The notes under the pieces: model-generated
Told to the model about the DNA's origin: nothing
The model's database searches: none
What the model saw: the letters and a program-made list of their open reading frames with translations, nothing else
Shown here: piece by piece, positions 7,258-16,289 of the stretch
How the letters are laid out: each line of letters begins with the position of its first letter
Numbering within the stretch: the first letter of the stretch is position 1
Assembly (NCBI RefSeq): GCF_023229025.1
Contig: NZ_JALOAA010000005.1
Coordinates: 1-64,000, forward strand
Direction: 5' to 3'
DNA length: 64,000 bases
From: Sulfurimonas sp.
GTDB lineage: Bacteria; Campylobacterota; Campylobacteria; Campylobacterales; Sulfurimonadaceae
Position numbers and translations under genes: made by a program

Positions 7258-9212
7258 TGTCTGATATAAAATCACTCTTAATTAAACTGACTAATGGTTT
7301 AAGTGAGCAGGATGTTATAGTAGATGAGTACCCTTATATAAATAATTTCTTATCTAAAAGCTACGTCACTAAAAAAGATAATATTTACAAGTTTAACTCC
7401 AAATATCGAGCCGGAACTCTAGGGCTAGTTCAAAATGAGACTGCCTATTTAAACGTTATCGGCGAATATGTGCGCGATATTTTTATAGGCGAAGGTGATT
7501 TGGCAAACGCAAAACAGGGCGACCTTGTTATTGTACAGAGACTACTTGGCAAAAAGGGTTCTCCTTCTGCAAAAGTTGTAGAGATTGTAGGAAGAGCGCA
7601 GAGTTACAGTGTTGCATATATTATCTCCAAAGACGGCAGAAAATCTATGGTTGATTTAAAAACTAACTATCCGGCAGGAGTTGAGACTACTCAAGAAGAG
7701 TTAAATAAATATGAATATGGTGATGTCTTTAAAATCGATAACCAAGATTTCACAATCATGGAGAAGCTTGGCAATATAAAAGACCCATTAGTTGATGAGA
7801 AAATTGTTCTTGCACAATTTAACAAACATGATGAGTTTGAACCTGAAGTCTTGGAATTAGCATCGTCGTTTACGGAAGTAGATGCCTCAAAATACCCCTC
7901 TAGAGTAGATTTAAGAGAACTCCCTTTTTGTACAATCGACCCCGTAACGGCAAAAGATTTTGATGATGCAATCTACTGGGATGATCAAAATTCTACACTT
8001 TATGTTGCAGTAGCAGATGTTAGCGAATATGTAACCCCTTTTGGCGCGATTGACAACGAAGCGATTTACAGAAGTTTTTCCATATATCTCCCGCACCGCT
8101 CAATTCCCATGCTTCCAAGAGAGCTAAGTGAAACCCTCTGCTCACTTCAGCCGCATGTCGACAGACTCTCATACGTTTTTGAGATAAAACTAGACCTTGA
8201 GACATTGGATGTAAAGAGTTCAAAAGTATATGAAGCGATAATTCACTCACAAAGAAGGTTTAACTATGAGGAGATTGACAACTTCTTAGAAGGCAGGCTA
8301 GAAGCAGAAGATGAGTCTGAAAAAAGAGTTCTTGAGTATATCTCCAAACTAAAAATAATTACCGACAGATTAAAAGTAAAAAGGCTCAAGGTCGGTTACG
8401 ATTTTCACTCAAACGAGCTTGAGATGTTTATTGATGAAAACTCAAATATAACACACACGACTTATGCCGAGGAGACTCCATCTCATGCACTTATAGAGGA
8501 TTGTATGCTTTTAGCAAACAAGGAAGCGGCAAAGAGATTTACTAAAGGAGTTTTTCGTATACATGAGCCGCCAAACCAACTAAAATTGCAAAACTTGTAT
8601 CAAGAACTTGCAGGCATCGGTATGTTTGTAGATATCAAAAAGTCCATAAAAGAGACAATTACCGAGATACAAACGCAAGCTAAAGAGATGGGGCTTGCTT
8701 CTGAAGTTGACACACTTATAATCCAGTCACAAATGCAGGCTAGATACGCACCGTTTAACGTAGGGCATTTTGGACTTGGCTTTGATGAGTATACGCACTT
8801 TACTTCGCCTATTAGAAGATATTCAGACTTAATAGTTCACAGACTTCTCAAAGCTATCAACAATCATGATACAGAGGAGAGTTCATATGTTTTAAGGAAC
8901 ATAGAATCGCTCTGCATGAGCGTTAGTGAAAAAGAGAGAGAATCCTCAAAAATAGAAAATGAGTTTATGGCGAGAAAGTTTGCAAGATGGGCAGATGAAA
9001 ATATCGGCGGTATCTTTAAAGCGAGAATTACATCCACGGACCCATATCTCAATGCCGAACTTCATGATGAGATTCAAGGTGCAAGGTTTTCTATAACGCA
9101 TGGACTTGATGCACAACTCTTTGAAGATGTAAAAGTAAGAATCGACAAAGTTGATATTGCAAAAGCTAAAATCTATGCAAGTGTAGTTGAGAGAGTAGAG
9201 AGAGATAAGTAG
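7257..9212 (+). CDS. rnr: Ribonuclease R / RNase II family 3'-5' exoribonuclease
   Basis: A processive 3'-5' exonuclease that degrades mRNA and structured RNA. The RNB catalytic domain is marked by TIDPVTAKDFDDAIYW, which carries the metal-binding Asp cluster, followed by LPHRSIPMLPRELSE and later YTHFTSPIRRYSDL. A short N-terminal OB region (about residues 50-160) and a C-terminal S1-like region (about 580-648) flank it. At 651 residues it is shorter than E. coli RNase R (about 810) and near the length of RNase II, as usual for this phylum. It starts with GTG inside the HDOD stop and abuts holA at its end. Confidence 0.92.
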   Translation: MSDIKSLLIKLTNGLSEQDVIVDEYPYINNFLSKSYVTKKDNIYKFNSKYRAGTLGLVQNETAYLNVIGEYVRDIFIGEGDLANAKQGDLVIVQRLLGKKGSPSAKVVEIVGRAQSYSVAYIISKDGRKSMVDLKTNYPAGVETTQEELNKYEYGDVFKIDNQDFTIMEKLGNIKDPLVDEKIVLAQFNKHDEFEPEVLELASSFTEVDASKYPSRVDLRELPFCTIDPVTAKDFDDAIYWDDQNSTLYVAVADVSEYVTPFGAIDNEAIYRSFSIYLPHRSIPMLPRELSETLCSLQPHVDRLSYVFEIKLDLETLDVKSSKVYEAIIHSQRRFNYEEIDNFLEGRLEAEDESEKRVLEYISKLKIITDRLKVKRLKVGYDFHSNELEMFIDENSNITHTTYAEETPSHALIEDCMLLANKEAAKRFTKGVFRIHEPPNQLKLQNLYQELAGIGMFVDIKKSIKETITEIQTQAKEMGLASEVDTLIIQSQMQARYAPFNVGHFGLGFDEYTHFTSPIRRYSDLIVHRLLKAINNHDTEESSYVLRNIESLCMSVSEKERESSKIENEFMARKFARWADENIGGIFKARITSTDPYLNAELHDEIQGARFSITHGLDAQLFEDVKVRIDKVDIAKAKIYASVVERVERDK

Positions 9213-10175
9213 TTGTACAAAAGCGAACTGGACAAGCATATACAAAACAGCTCTCTCTCAAACAGTTTTATACTCTTTGGGGAGAGCACTTTTCTTATAG
9301 AGAGATATATCGGGATTTTGACAGATATCAGCGATGCCTCTGTAGCAAAGTTTTATCATGATGAGTATGATTTTGCCTCTGCAAAAGCGCACCTATCACA
9401 AGCTTCACTCTTTGGGGATTGTAATGTTCTTATAATCAAAAGTGAGAAAAAAATCCCCAAAAAAGAGTTAGATGCACTTATAGAGCAGTGTGAAAAAAAT
9501 CCAAACAACATCTTTGTTTACGCCTACTATGGAGAGGATCAAAAGGCGTACATAAAAGCTCCCGCAAAAACAAAAACTATGTGCGTTAGATTTTTTCATC
9601 CTAATCATAATGAGGCACTCTTTACACTCTCTCAAGTTGCTCGTGAAAAAAATGTAAACATTGACAACTACACTATTAACCATCTTTTGGCGATTCACAA
9701 CTGGGATATTGCACTTGCATGTAATGAGATAGATAAGTTAAGAGTTTATGACAGAGCTATAACAACAAAAGATATAGATAGTTTAGTTTTTGGCTTAGCT
9801 CAAATAAGTATAGATAGTTTTATAAAAAATGTTTTAAACAAAAAAGAGTTTAAAGAGGATCTAAATACTATTCTTGAACATGGGGAGGATGAGATAAGAG
9901 TCCTAAACGCCATTACAAGCTATCTAACACAACTATATATGTTTAACATATATATAAGAGTAAACGGTACTCCAAACGCTGTAGAGATACTTGGGTACAA
10001 TCCTCCGAAGTTTGTAGTAGAGGAGAAAGCTGCAATGTCTATCAAAATAAAACCCCGCACTTACTATAAACTGCATGAACTGCTTTTAGATAGTGAACTA
10101 AAGATGAAAAGTTCACATGTAGACAAAGGTGCTATTTTGCTCTCTACTCTTATTAGGGTTCAAAAACTACTATAA
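9213..10175 (+). CDS. holA: DNA polymerase III delta subunit
   Basis: The clamp-loader subunit that opens the sliding clamp. The 320-residue protein starts MYKSELDKHIQNSS and contains SFILFGESTFLIERYI, then a LSQASLFGDCNVLIIKSEKK-like segment and CNEIDKLRVYD. This matches the divergent HolA of Campylobacterota. The start is TTG at 9213, immediately after the TAG of rnr. It is the last gene of the HDOD-rnr-holA operon and is followed by a hairpin region shared with ilvC. Confidence 0.88.
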   Translation: MYKSELDKHIQNSSLSNSFILFGESTFLIERYIGILTDISDASVAKFYHDEYDFASAKAHLSQASLFGDCNVLIIKSEKKIPKKELDALIEQCEKNPNNIFVYAYYGEDQKAYIKAPAKTKTMCVRFFHPNHNEALFTLSQVAREKNVNIDNYTINHLLAIHNWDIALACNEIDKLRVYDRAITTKDIDSLVFGLAQISIDSFIKNVLNKKEFKEDLNTILEHGEDEIRVLNAITSYLTQLYMFNIYIRVNGTPNAVEILGYNPPKFVVEEKAAMSIKIKPRTYYKLHELLLDSELKMKSSHVDKGAILLSTLIRVQKLL

Positions 10176-10245
10176 AAGTATTAATTAATATTTTAGCTAA
10201 AGACTAAAAGAGTGATGAAATTTTCAAGGCGCACAGTTAGGAAGC

Positions 10246-10261
10246 GTGCTTCTTCAAGCAC
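10246..10261. repeat. Small hairpin in the holA/ilvC gap
   Basis: GTGCTT (10246-10251) and AAGCAC (10256-10261) are separated by the tetraloop CTTC. An alternative pairing, GAAGC with GCTTC at 10241-10252, overlaps it. The surrounding bases from about 10225 to 10295 are clearly richer in G+C than other gaps here. No reading frame is apparent. Confidence 0.5.
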
Positions 10262-10272
10262 ATGACGAGCGA

Positions 10273-10295
10273 AGCAACGCATAAAATGCGTCGCT
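10273..10295. terminator. Bidirectional hairpin between holA and ilvC
   Basis: AGCAACGCA (10273-10281) faces TGCGTCGCT (10287-10295) around a TAAAA loop. There is one A-C mismatch on the plus strand, which becomes a G-U pair on the minus strand. ATTTTAGTTTTT follows on the plus strand, so it probably ends the holA transcript. It lies four bases from the ilvC stop. Confidence 0.6.
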
Positions 10296-10298
10296 ATT

Positions 10299-11321
10299 TT
10301 AGTTTTTAGAAGTGTCTACTATTTTATTTGCTGATATCCACGGCATCATTTCACGAAGTTTGTTACCGGTTACTGTAATTAGTTTCGTTTTATCGTTATT
10401 GCGCTCAGCGTTCATACGAGGGTAGCCTGCTTGACCTTCAAGGATAAAATCTTTTGCAAATCTACCATCTTGAATCTCTTTTAAAATCTCTTTCATAGCA
10501 GCTTTAGACTCTGCATTGATAACACGCTTACCTGAAACATAATCACCATACTCAGCAGTATTAGAGATACTATATCTCATATCAGCGATTCCACCCTCAA
10601 ACATCAAGTCAACAATAAGCTTTAGCTCATGTAGACACTCAAAGTATGCAAGTTCAGGAGCGTAACCGGCTTCAGTCAGTGTCTCAAATCCAGCTTGAAC
10701 AAGTGATGCTGCACCACCGCAAAGAACAGCCTGCTCTCCAAAAAGGTCAGTCTCAGTCTCATCCTTAAAAGTCGTCTCGATAATTGCAGTTCTACCGCCG
10801 CCAATCGCAGAAGCGTATGAGAGTGCCAACTCTTTAGTTGTACCGCTTGGATCTTGACCGACAGCAATTAAATCAGGAATACCGCCACCACGAACAAACT
10901 CAGAACGAACAGTGTGTCCAGGGGCTTTTGGAGCTATCATGGTAACATTAATATCTGCTCTTGGGTGAATACGACCATAGTGAATATTAAAACCATGACC
11001 AAAAGCAATAGTAGCACCTTGTTTTAGGTTTGGCTCAATCTCATTCTTATATATCTCAGCTTGATTTTCATCCGGTAAAAGAATCATAACAACATCAGAA
11101 ACTTTAGAAGCCTCTGCTACAGTTAAAACTTCAAAGCCTTTCGCCTCTGCTTTAGCCCAAGATGAACCATTTTTTCTTAAACCAACACATACTTCAACAC
11201 CGCTATCTCTTAAGTTTTCAGCGTGAGCGTGTCCTTGAGAACCAAAACCAATCATTGCAACTTTTTTGCTCTTGATTAGCTCAATATTACAATCTTTGTC
11301 GTAGTATACATTTAATGCCAT
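10299..11321 (-). CDS. ilvC: Ketol-acid reductoisomerase
   Basis: Second step of branched-chain amino acid synthesis: isomerises and reduces 2-acetolactate or acetohydroxybutyrate with NADPH and Mg2+. At 340 residues it is the short class I form. The Rossmann loop reads GFGSQGHAHAENLRDSG. APKAPGHTVRSEF and the metal-binding segment LFGEQAVLCGG follow, with the C-terminal knotted domain after about residue 185. The ATG at 11321 is preceded by AAGGGA. The gene is monocistronic: a hairpin lies after the stop, and a divergent promoter region separates it from the gene at 11430. Confidence 0.97.
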   Translation of the reverse strand: MALNVYYDKDCNIELIKSKKVAMIGFGSQGHAHAENLRDSGVEVCVGLRKNGSSWAKAEAKGFEVLTVAEASKVSDVVMILLPDENQAEIYKNEIEPNLKQGATIAFGHGFNIHYGRIHPRADINVTMIAPKAPGHTVRSEFVRGGGIPDLIAVGQDPSGTTKELALSYASAIGGGRTAIIETTFKDETETDLFGEQAVLCGGAASLVQAGFETLTEAGYAPELAYFECLHELKLIVDLMFEGGIADMRYSISNTAEYGDYVSGKRVINAESKAAMKEILKEIQDGRFAKDFILEGQAGYPRMNAERNNDKTKLITVTGNKLREMMPWISANKIVDTSKN

Positions 11322-11369
11322 TATTTTTCCCTTGATATTATATTAAGCTTAACTGCTTAAAAAATTTTT

Positions 11370-11408
11370 GACATTATACTAAAGTAAAGCAAAAACTTTT
11401 ATAATGTC
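11370..11408. promoter_or_regulatory. Mirror-image divergent -10 elements for ilvC and the 11430 gene
   Basis: TATAATGTC occurs on the plus strand at 11400-11408 and again on the minus strand (GACATTATA at 11370-11378), forming a 9-bp inverted repeat with a 21-bp centre. Each arm holds a consensus -10 for the gene it faces: the plus-strand gene at 11430 and ilvC at 11321. No convincing -35 is visible for either, which is usual for sigma70 promoters in this phylum. Confidence 0.55.
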
Positions 11409-11429
11409 ACTAAAAACGGAGGAATCTTT

Positions 11430-12050
11430 ATGAAAAAATTCAATCTTTTTAAAGAAATCATTACTGCTGATAAAAATAGCTTGCAAGAGGCTATAAACTC
11501 AGGTAAACATTTTGGTATAAGAATTGATGGAGCAATCTCTTATGAGCCTTTTACTGTTGAGGATATTTTAATATATAGCGGTATCCCAAATGCAGATCTT
11601 CCGCTAAACACCATTTTTGGGAAAAACTATCAAGTTGTAGAAGATAATAACAGAGTTTTAATCAAAGCATTTGGAGCATGGCAAGAGATAATAGGTTTTA
11701 ATAACAAAAGAGCAACATATGATGATACTACTGCTGATGGTGTTGATGAGTTTAGCACAAAAGAGATGGAGGAGATTGGCTGGCACGCTGCAGAATTTAA
11801 TATTACATACAGAACATTAGTTGAAATTCTTGAAAAAGAGTGCGCGGGTACACTCATCTGCATAGAGCAAGAAGAGCCTTATCAGTTTAGCGGTCTTGGT
11901 TTTGTAGAGAACTTAAATGAAGCAAGAGAGACTCTCTTTAATTATTGTCAAAAAGAGGTAAAAAGGTTAATAGCAGAAGATGAAGATTTTATACAAGATA
12001 ACCTAAGTGATGACGAAGAAGAGGCTGCGGAGTTTTTTAAAGCTATTTAA
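11430..12050 (+). CDS. Hypothetical acidic protein, 206 aa
   Basis: I do not recognise a family. The protein is soluble, starts MKKFNLFKEIITADKNSLQEA and has a very acidic C-terminus (AEDEDFIQDNLSDDEEEAAEF). The only cysteines are in KECAGTLICIEQ and NYCQ. It has no signal peptide or membrane segment. A strong ribosome site, GGAGGA at 11418-11423, lies six bases before the ATG, and a consensus -10 is at 11400. The gene is monocistronic, and a hairpin terminator follows the stop. Good promoter, ribosome site and terminator argue for a real, well-expressed gene. Confidence 0.8.
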   Translation: MKKFNLFKEIITADKNSLQEAINSGKHFGIRIDGAISYEPFTVEDILIYSGIPNADLPLNTIFGKNYQVVEDNNRVLIKAFGAWQEIIGFNNKRATYDDTTADGVDEFSTKEMEEIGWHAAEFNITYRTLVEILEKECAGTLICIEQEEPYQFSGLGFVENLNEARETLFNYCQKEVKRLIAEDEDFIQDNLSDDEEEAAEFFKAI

Positions 12051-12063
12051 CTCAATTAAGTCC

Positions 12064-12088
12064 AAGATAACGCTACTTACGTTATCTT
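12064..12088 (+). terminator. Terminator after the 11430 gene, overlapping the RND gene end
   Basis: AAGATAACG (12064-12072) pairs perfectly with CGTTATCTT (12080-12088) around a seven-base loop. AGACTCTTTTT follows on the plus strand. The right arm lies within the last codons of the convergent RND permease gene. Confidence 0.8.
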
Positions 12089-15000
12089 AGACTCTTTTTG
12101 CCCAAACTTTGAGACAAGAACATAAAAAAGAGGGATAAATACAATGGCTAGGAAAGTTGCTGCCAACATTCCGCCTACAACTCCCGTACCTATAGAGTGC
12201 CTACTTGCCGCTCCTGCTCCGCTACTTAACGCAAGCGGAATAACTCCTAGCGTAAATGCAAGTGAGGTCATAACAATAGGGCGAAGACGAACTTTTGCCG
12301 CGTCTAGTACAGCTTCTACTAGCTCCATTCCCTGCTCTCTCTTTTGCATTGCAAACTCCACAATAAGAATTGCATTTTTAGCCGAGAGTCCTGCTAAAAC
12401 AAGGATGCCTATCTGAAAATATATATCATTTTCGAGTCCTCTTATATGATTTGCAACAACTGCACCAAAGATTCCAAAAGGTACTGCTAAAATAACAGAT
12501 ATCGGCATTAACCATCTCTCATACTGAGCTGCTAAAATTAGATACAAAAAGATTATGCCGAAGATAAAAGCCATGCTTCCTGCACTTGAAATCTGCTTCT
12601 CCTGATATGCCGTTCCAATCCAGCTAATTGTGTATCCTTGAGGCAGAACCTCGTTTGCTACCTCTTCTATGGCTCTTAGAGCATCACCGGAGCTATATCC
12701 AAGAGCTGGCTGGCCTGAGACTTTAGCCGCGCTAAATAGGTTAAATCTCTCAACTAAGTCCGCACTTACTATCTGCTTAAGTGTCACAAACGAACTAAGA
12801 GGAAGCATCTCATCTTTATTATTTCTGACATATATTTTATTTAGATCATCAGGGGTTTTTCTAAACGACTCCTTAGCTTGCATATTTACCATATATGTTC
12901 TGCCCATAAGATTAAAATCATTTACATAATAACTCCCAAACGTTGCATTTAAGGTCTGATAAACATGCTCTAAATCAACTCCTTTGGACTTGACTTTTGC
13001 ACTATCAACTATGACTTGGTATTTTGGAACATTGGTGTTTAAAGTACTTCTTACTCCCTCTAACTCCTCCCTCTCGTTACCTTTTTTAATAATCTCATTT
13101 ACATACTTTTGAAGCTCTTTAATGTCAGCGCCTGTTCTATCTTGAACATATAGCTCAAACCCGCCGGCTATACCCATACCCCTAATAGGAGGAGGTACAA
13201 CACCAAAGGAGAAACCATCACTTGTTGTAGAGAGTTTTTTTCCTATTTGTGAAGCTATATGTACCGCATGTTGATGCGGCTCCTCTCTCTCATTCCACGG
13301 TTGTAGCTTTAAAATTGTAGCGGCTGAATTTGTTCTAAGTGAAGAAGTTACAAAATCCATTCCGGCAAACTGAACTATATCTTTTATACTCTCTTTATCC
13401 CTTGAAGTAATATCATAAATCTCGGAAGTCAAAGTATCTGTTCTACTAAGAGATGAACCGGGAGGGTTGTAACTAAATACAAAGACCGTTCCCTTGTCTT
13501 CAGTCGGAACAAGTCCCGTCTTTAGAGAGTTAAACATATCATATGTTATATATATAAGTCCGCCAAAAAGAAGCATGCTTAAAAATCCATACCGTATGGT
13601 TAGTTTTAAAGCTTTTGAGTACCCTCTTGTAGCAAACTCAAAAAAGCTATTAAACCATTTGAAAAAGTACTTAGGCTCTTTATGTGTCGGTTTTAACATT
13701 ATCGCACAAAGAGCAGGTGTAAGTGTAAGTGCTACAAAACCGGAAATTGCCAAGGAGATAACTATTGTTACGGCAAACTGCCTATACATCTCTCCACTAA
13801 GTCCGCCTAAAAATGCAACGGGGATAAATACCGCAGAGAGAACAAGTACAATGGCAACAAGTGCACCCGAGACCTCTTTCATAGCGACATAGGAGGCCTC
13901 CATTGGAGATAGCCCCTCTTTTATATGTCTCTCAACATTTTCAATAACAATAATAGCATCGTCAACTACTATCCCAATTGCCAAAACAAGCCCAAAAAGA
14001 GTGAGTAGGTTGATACTAAAACCTAAGATATACATCCCTACAAAAGCCCCGATAATTGAGACAGGAACAGCTAAAACAGGTATAAGGGTAGCTCTCCAGT
14101 TTTGTAAAAATAGATATATAATAAGTACGACTAAAATAATAGCCTCAATAAAGGTCTTAACAACCTCATTTATAGAGAGTTCAACAAACTCGGTAATATC
14201 ATAAGGTATCTCATATTCAACATCTTCAACAAAATTCTCACTTATTGAAGCTATAGTTTTTTTGATATTTCCTGCGGTCTCTATAGCATTTGCACCGCTT
14301 TGTAAAAATATCCCAATCGGAACGGCAGGAGCGTTATTTAATTTGTTCTTCATGGCATAGCTTTGAGAACCAAGCTCTATAGTTGCTACATCTTTGAGCT
14401 TAAGAGAGCTTCCATCTTCATTTGCTCTTACTATAATCTCCGAAAACTCAGAAGGGTCACTAAATCTCTCTTGCGTCTCAAGTGTGTAGGTAAACATCTC
14501 ATTTGAGGATACCGGTTCAGCAGATAGTTTTCCTGCGGCATACTGCTCATTTTGCTCTCTTATTGCCAAGATTAAATCATTTGCGGTAAGCGAATACTTC
14601 TTAAGTTTTAACGGGTCTATCCAGACTCTCATTGAGTAATCTTTAGCGCCGAAGATTGTTACGTCACCTACCCCTTTGACTCTTTTTAAATCATCAACAA
14701 TATTCATAAGAGCATAGTTGGAGAGATAAGTCACATCTTTTGTCTGTTTTGGAGAGTGTAAGATGATTACTTGAAGCATGTCAGGTGATTTCTCAGCAAC
14801 TCTCACCCCTTGTCTTTGAACCTGCTCGGGAAGTTTTGATAGTGCGGCTTGGACACGATTGTTTACATCTATTTTTGCATCATCAGGATTAGTTCCTACT
14901 TCAAAAAATATACTTATACTAAGAACGCCGTTATCTGCAGAGAGAGAGCTCATATAGAGCATATCTTTTGCTCCGTTTATCTCTTGCTCAAGAGGTGCTG

Positions 15001-15187
15001 CAACTGTTTTTGAGATAGTATCTGCACTCGCCCCCGGATAAGAGGTTGAAACAACAATCTGCGGCGGCACTACTCTTGGATACTCTCCAATAGGCAGAGA
15101 CATCATAGAGATAATACCTGCGAGCAAAATTATAATAGAGATTACAGATGCAAAGATAGGTCTTTTTATAAAAAAAGCAGAGAACAT
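12077..15187 (-). CDS. RND multidrug efflux permease (HAE1 / AcrB family)
   Basis: The proton-driven inner-membrane pump of a tripartite efflux system. It has 1036 residues, the AcrB/MexB length, and begins FFIKRPIFASVISIIILLAG. The proton-relay helix reads GIVVDDAIIVIENVERH, with the adjacent Asp pair. The second half has the usual repeat, with FLYLILAAQYERWLMPISV. Twelve membrane helices and two large periplasmic loops fit the sequence. It is the last gene of a tolC-adaptor-pump operon; its ATG lies one base after the adaptor stop. The substrate cannot be read from the sequence. The MarR regulator at 17611 is the likely controller. Confidence 0.93.
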   Translation of the reverse strand: MFSAFFIKRPIFASVISIIILLAGIISMMSLPIGEYPRVVPPQIVVSTSYPGASADTISKTVAAPLEQEINGAKDMLYMSSLSADNGVLSISIFFEVGTNPDDAKIDVNNRVQAALSKLPEQVQRQGVRVAEKSPDMLQVIILHSPKQTKDVTYLSNYALMNIVDDLKRVKGVGDVTIFGAKDYSMRVWIDPLKLKKYSLTANDLILAIREQNEQYAAGKLSAEPVSSNEMFTYTLETQERFSDPSEFSEIIVRANEDGSSLKLKDVATIELGSQSYAMKNKLNNAPAVPIGIFLQSGANAIETAGNIKKTIASISENFVEDVEYEIPYDITEFVELSINEVVKTFIEAIILVVLIIYLFLQNWRATLIPVLAVPVSIIGAFVGMYILGFSINLLTLFGLVLAIGIVVDDAIIVIENVERHIKEGLSPMEASYVAMKEVSGALVAIVLVLSAVFIPVAFLGGLSGEMYRQFAVTIVISLAISGFVALTLTPALCAIMLKPTHKEPKYFFKWFNSFFEFATRGYSKALKLTIRYGFLSMLLFGGLIYITYDMFNSLKTGLVPTEDKGTVFVFSYNPPGSSLSRTDTLTSEIYDITSRDKESIKDIVQFAGMDFVTSSLRTNSAATILKLQPWNEREEPHQHAVHIASQIGKKLSTTSDGFSFGVVPPPIRGMGIAGGFELYVQDRTGADIKELQKYVNEIIKKGNEREELEGVRSTLNTNVPKYQVIVDSAKVKSKGVDLEHVYQTLNATFGSYYVNDFNLMGRTYMVNMQAKESFRKTPDDLNKIYVRNNKDEMLPLSSFVTLKQIVSADLVERFNLFSAAKVSGQPALGYSSGDALRAIEEVANEVLPQGYTISWIGTAYQEKQISSAGSMAFIFGIIFLYLILAAQYERWLMPISVILAVPFGIFGAVVANHIRGLENDIYFQIGILVLAGLSAKNAILIVEFAMQKREQGMELVEAVLDAAKVRLRPIVMTSLAFTLGVIPLALSSGAGAASRHSIGTGVVGGMLAATFLAIVFIPLFYVLVSKFGQKESKIT

Positions 15188-15188
15188 A

Positions 15189-16289
15189 TTAACTGCCTTC
15201 CATGATAGTTACTCTGCTGCTTGGTCTTAGTTTTGCTATGTTGCTAACTACAACACTCTCTCCCTCATTTAAGCCCCTAGAGATTAATGCTAAACCGTCT
15301 GTGACCTGTAAAACCTCAACTGTTCGCATAGAGATTTCGCCATTTTTTGCAACATAAACTATCAAGGCTTCAGGGGTTTTTATAAGTGCATTTTGCGGGA
15401 TTTTTACAACATTATCATAGCTAAATCCATCCATGTTAAGCTCAACATAAGAGCCTACTACCATTTCTCTGTTTTGGTTTTTAAAAGTCGCTCTAAGTAA
15501 AAGGGTGTCTGTCTGAAGATCTAACTTAGGAGATATAAAGTCAACTACTCCACTATACTTTTTTGAACCTATATTAACAGTAACCTCTGTGCCTATTTTT
15601 ATTTGCGTCTTATATTTTAATATATCGATACTAGGCACGGAAAACTCTGCATAAACGCTTTCTAATGAAGTAATAGTAGTGAGATTTGCGTTTTGTGCAT
15701 CAAAATCAATATAAGTTCCAACATCACTGTTGCTTATTCCAATCATGCCGCTTATAGGCGCCTTGATAGTTGTATAGCTATAACTGAGCTCAGCATTTGC
15801 TAAAGCTGCTTTTGCTTTTTGAACCTCAGCCTTCGCATCATCATAAGTATATAAAAGTTCATCTCTTTGTTGCTTGCTTATCGCACTATTTTTAAATAGA
15901 TACTCACCTCTACCCCAATCGTTTGAAGCTTTATTGAAGTTGGCTTCAGCTTTTAGAAGTGCAGCTTTTGCCTCATCGAGTGCTGCTCTATACCCATCTT
16001 TTTCTAGTTCGTAAATAATCTCGCCTTTTTTTACAAATGCTCCCTCTGTGAAGTTCTCTTTTTCTAAAATACCTCTTACTCTAGCGACAATATCTACCTC
16101 TTTAAAAGGTTTCAGAACTGCAGAGTAACTTTTTGTAAAATCGACTTTTTCATATTTGACCACTTGACCCTTTACCGGCAGCGGTGGCATCTGCGCCATT
16201 GTTTGTGGAGTTGAAGTAGCATCTTTTTCATCACTACAACCTATAAAAAGTAGTGATACCACTACTAACGATAATGCTAAATTTTTCAT
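15189..16289 (-). CDS. RND efflux periplasmic adaptor (membrane fusion lipoprotein)
   Basis: Links the RND pump to the TolC-like channel. The 366-residue protein has a lipoprotein signal, VVSLLFIGCSDEK, with Cys as the acylation site. A barrel-sandwich hybrid domain follows (VARVRGILEKENFTEGAFVKKG), then a helical hairpin (about residues 95-165) and the second half of the lipoyl-like domain (TTIKAPISGMIGISNSDVG). It starts with ATG immediately after the TAG of the tolC-like gene and is one base from the pump gene. Confidence 0.93.
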   Translation of the reverse strand: MKNLALSLVVVSLLFIGCSDEKDATSTPQTMAQMPPLPVKGQVVKYEKVDFTKSYSAVLKPFKEVDIVARVRGILEKENFTEGAFVKKGEIIYELEKDGYRAALDEAKAALLKAEANFNKASNDWGRGEYLFKNSAISKQQRDELLYTYDDAKAEVQKAKAALANAELSYSYTTIKAPISGMIGISNSDVGTYIDFDAQNANLTTITSLESVYAEFSVPSIDILKYKTQIKIGTEVTVNIGSKKYSGVVDFISPKLDLQTDTLLLRATFKNQNREMVVGSYVELNMDGFSYDNVVKIPQNALIKTPEALIVYVAKNGEISMRTVEVLQVTDGLALISRGLNEGESVVVSNIAKLRPSSRVTIMEGS

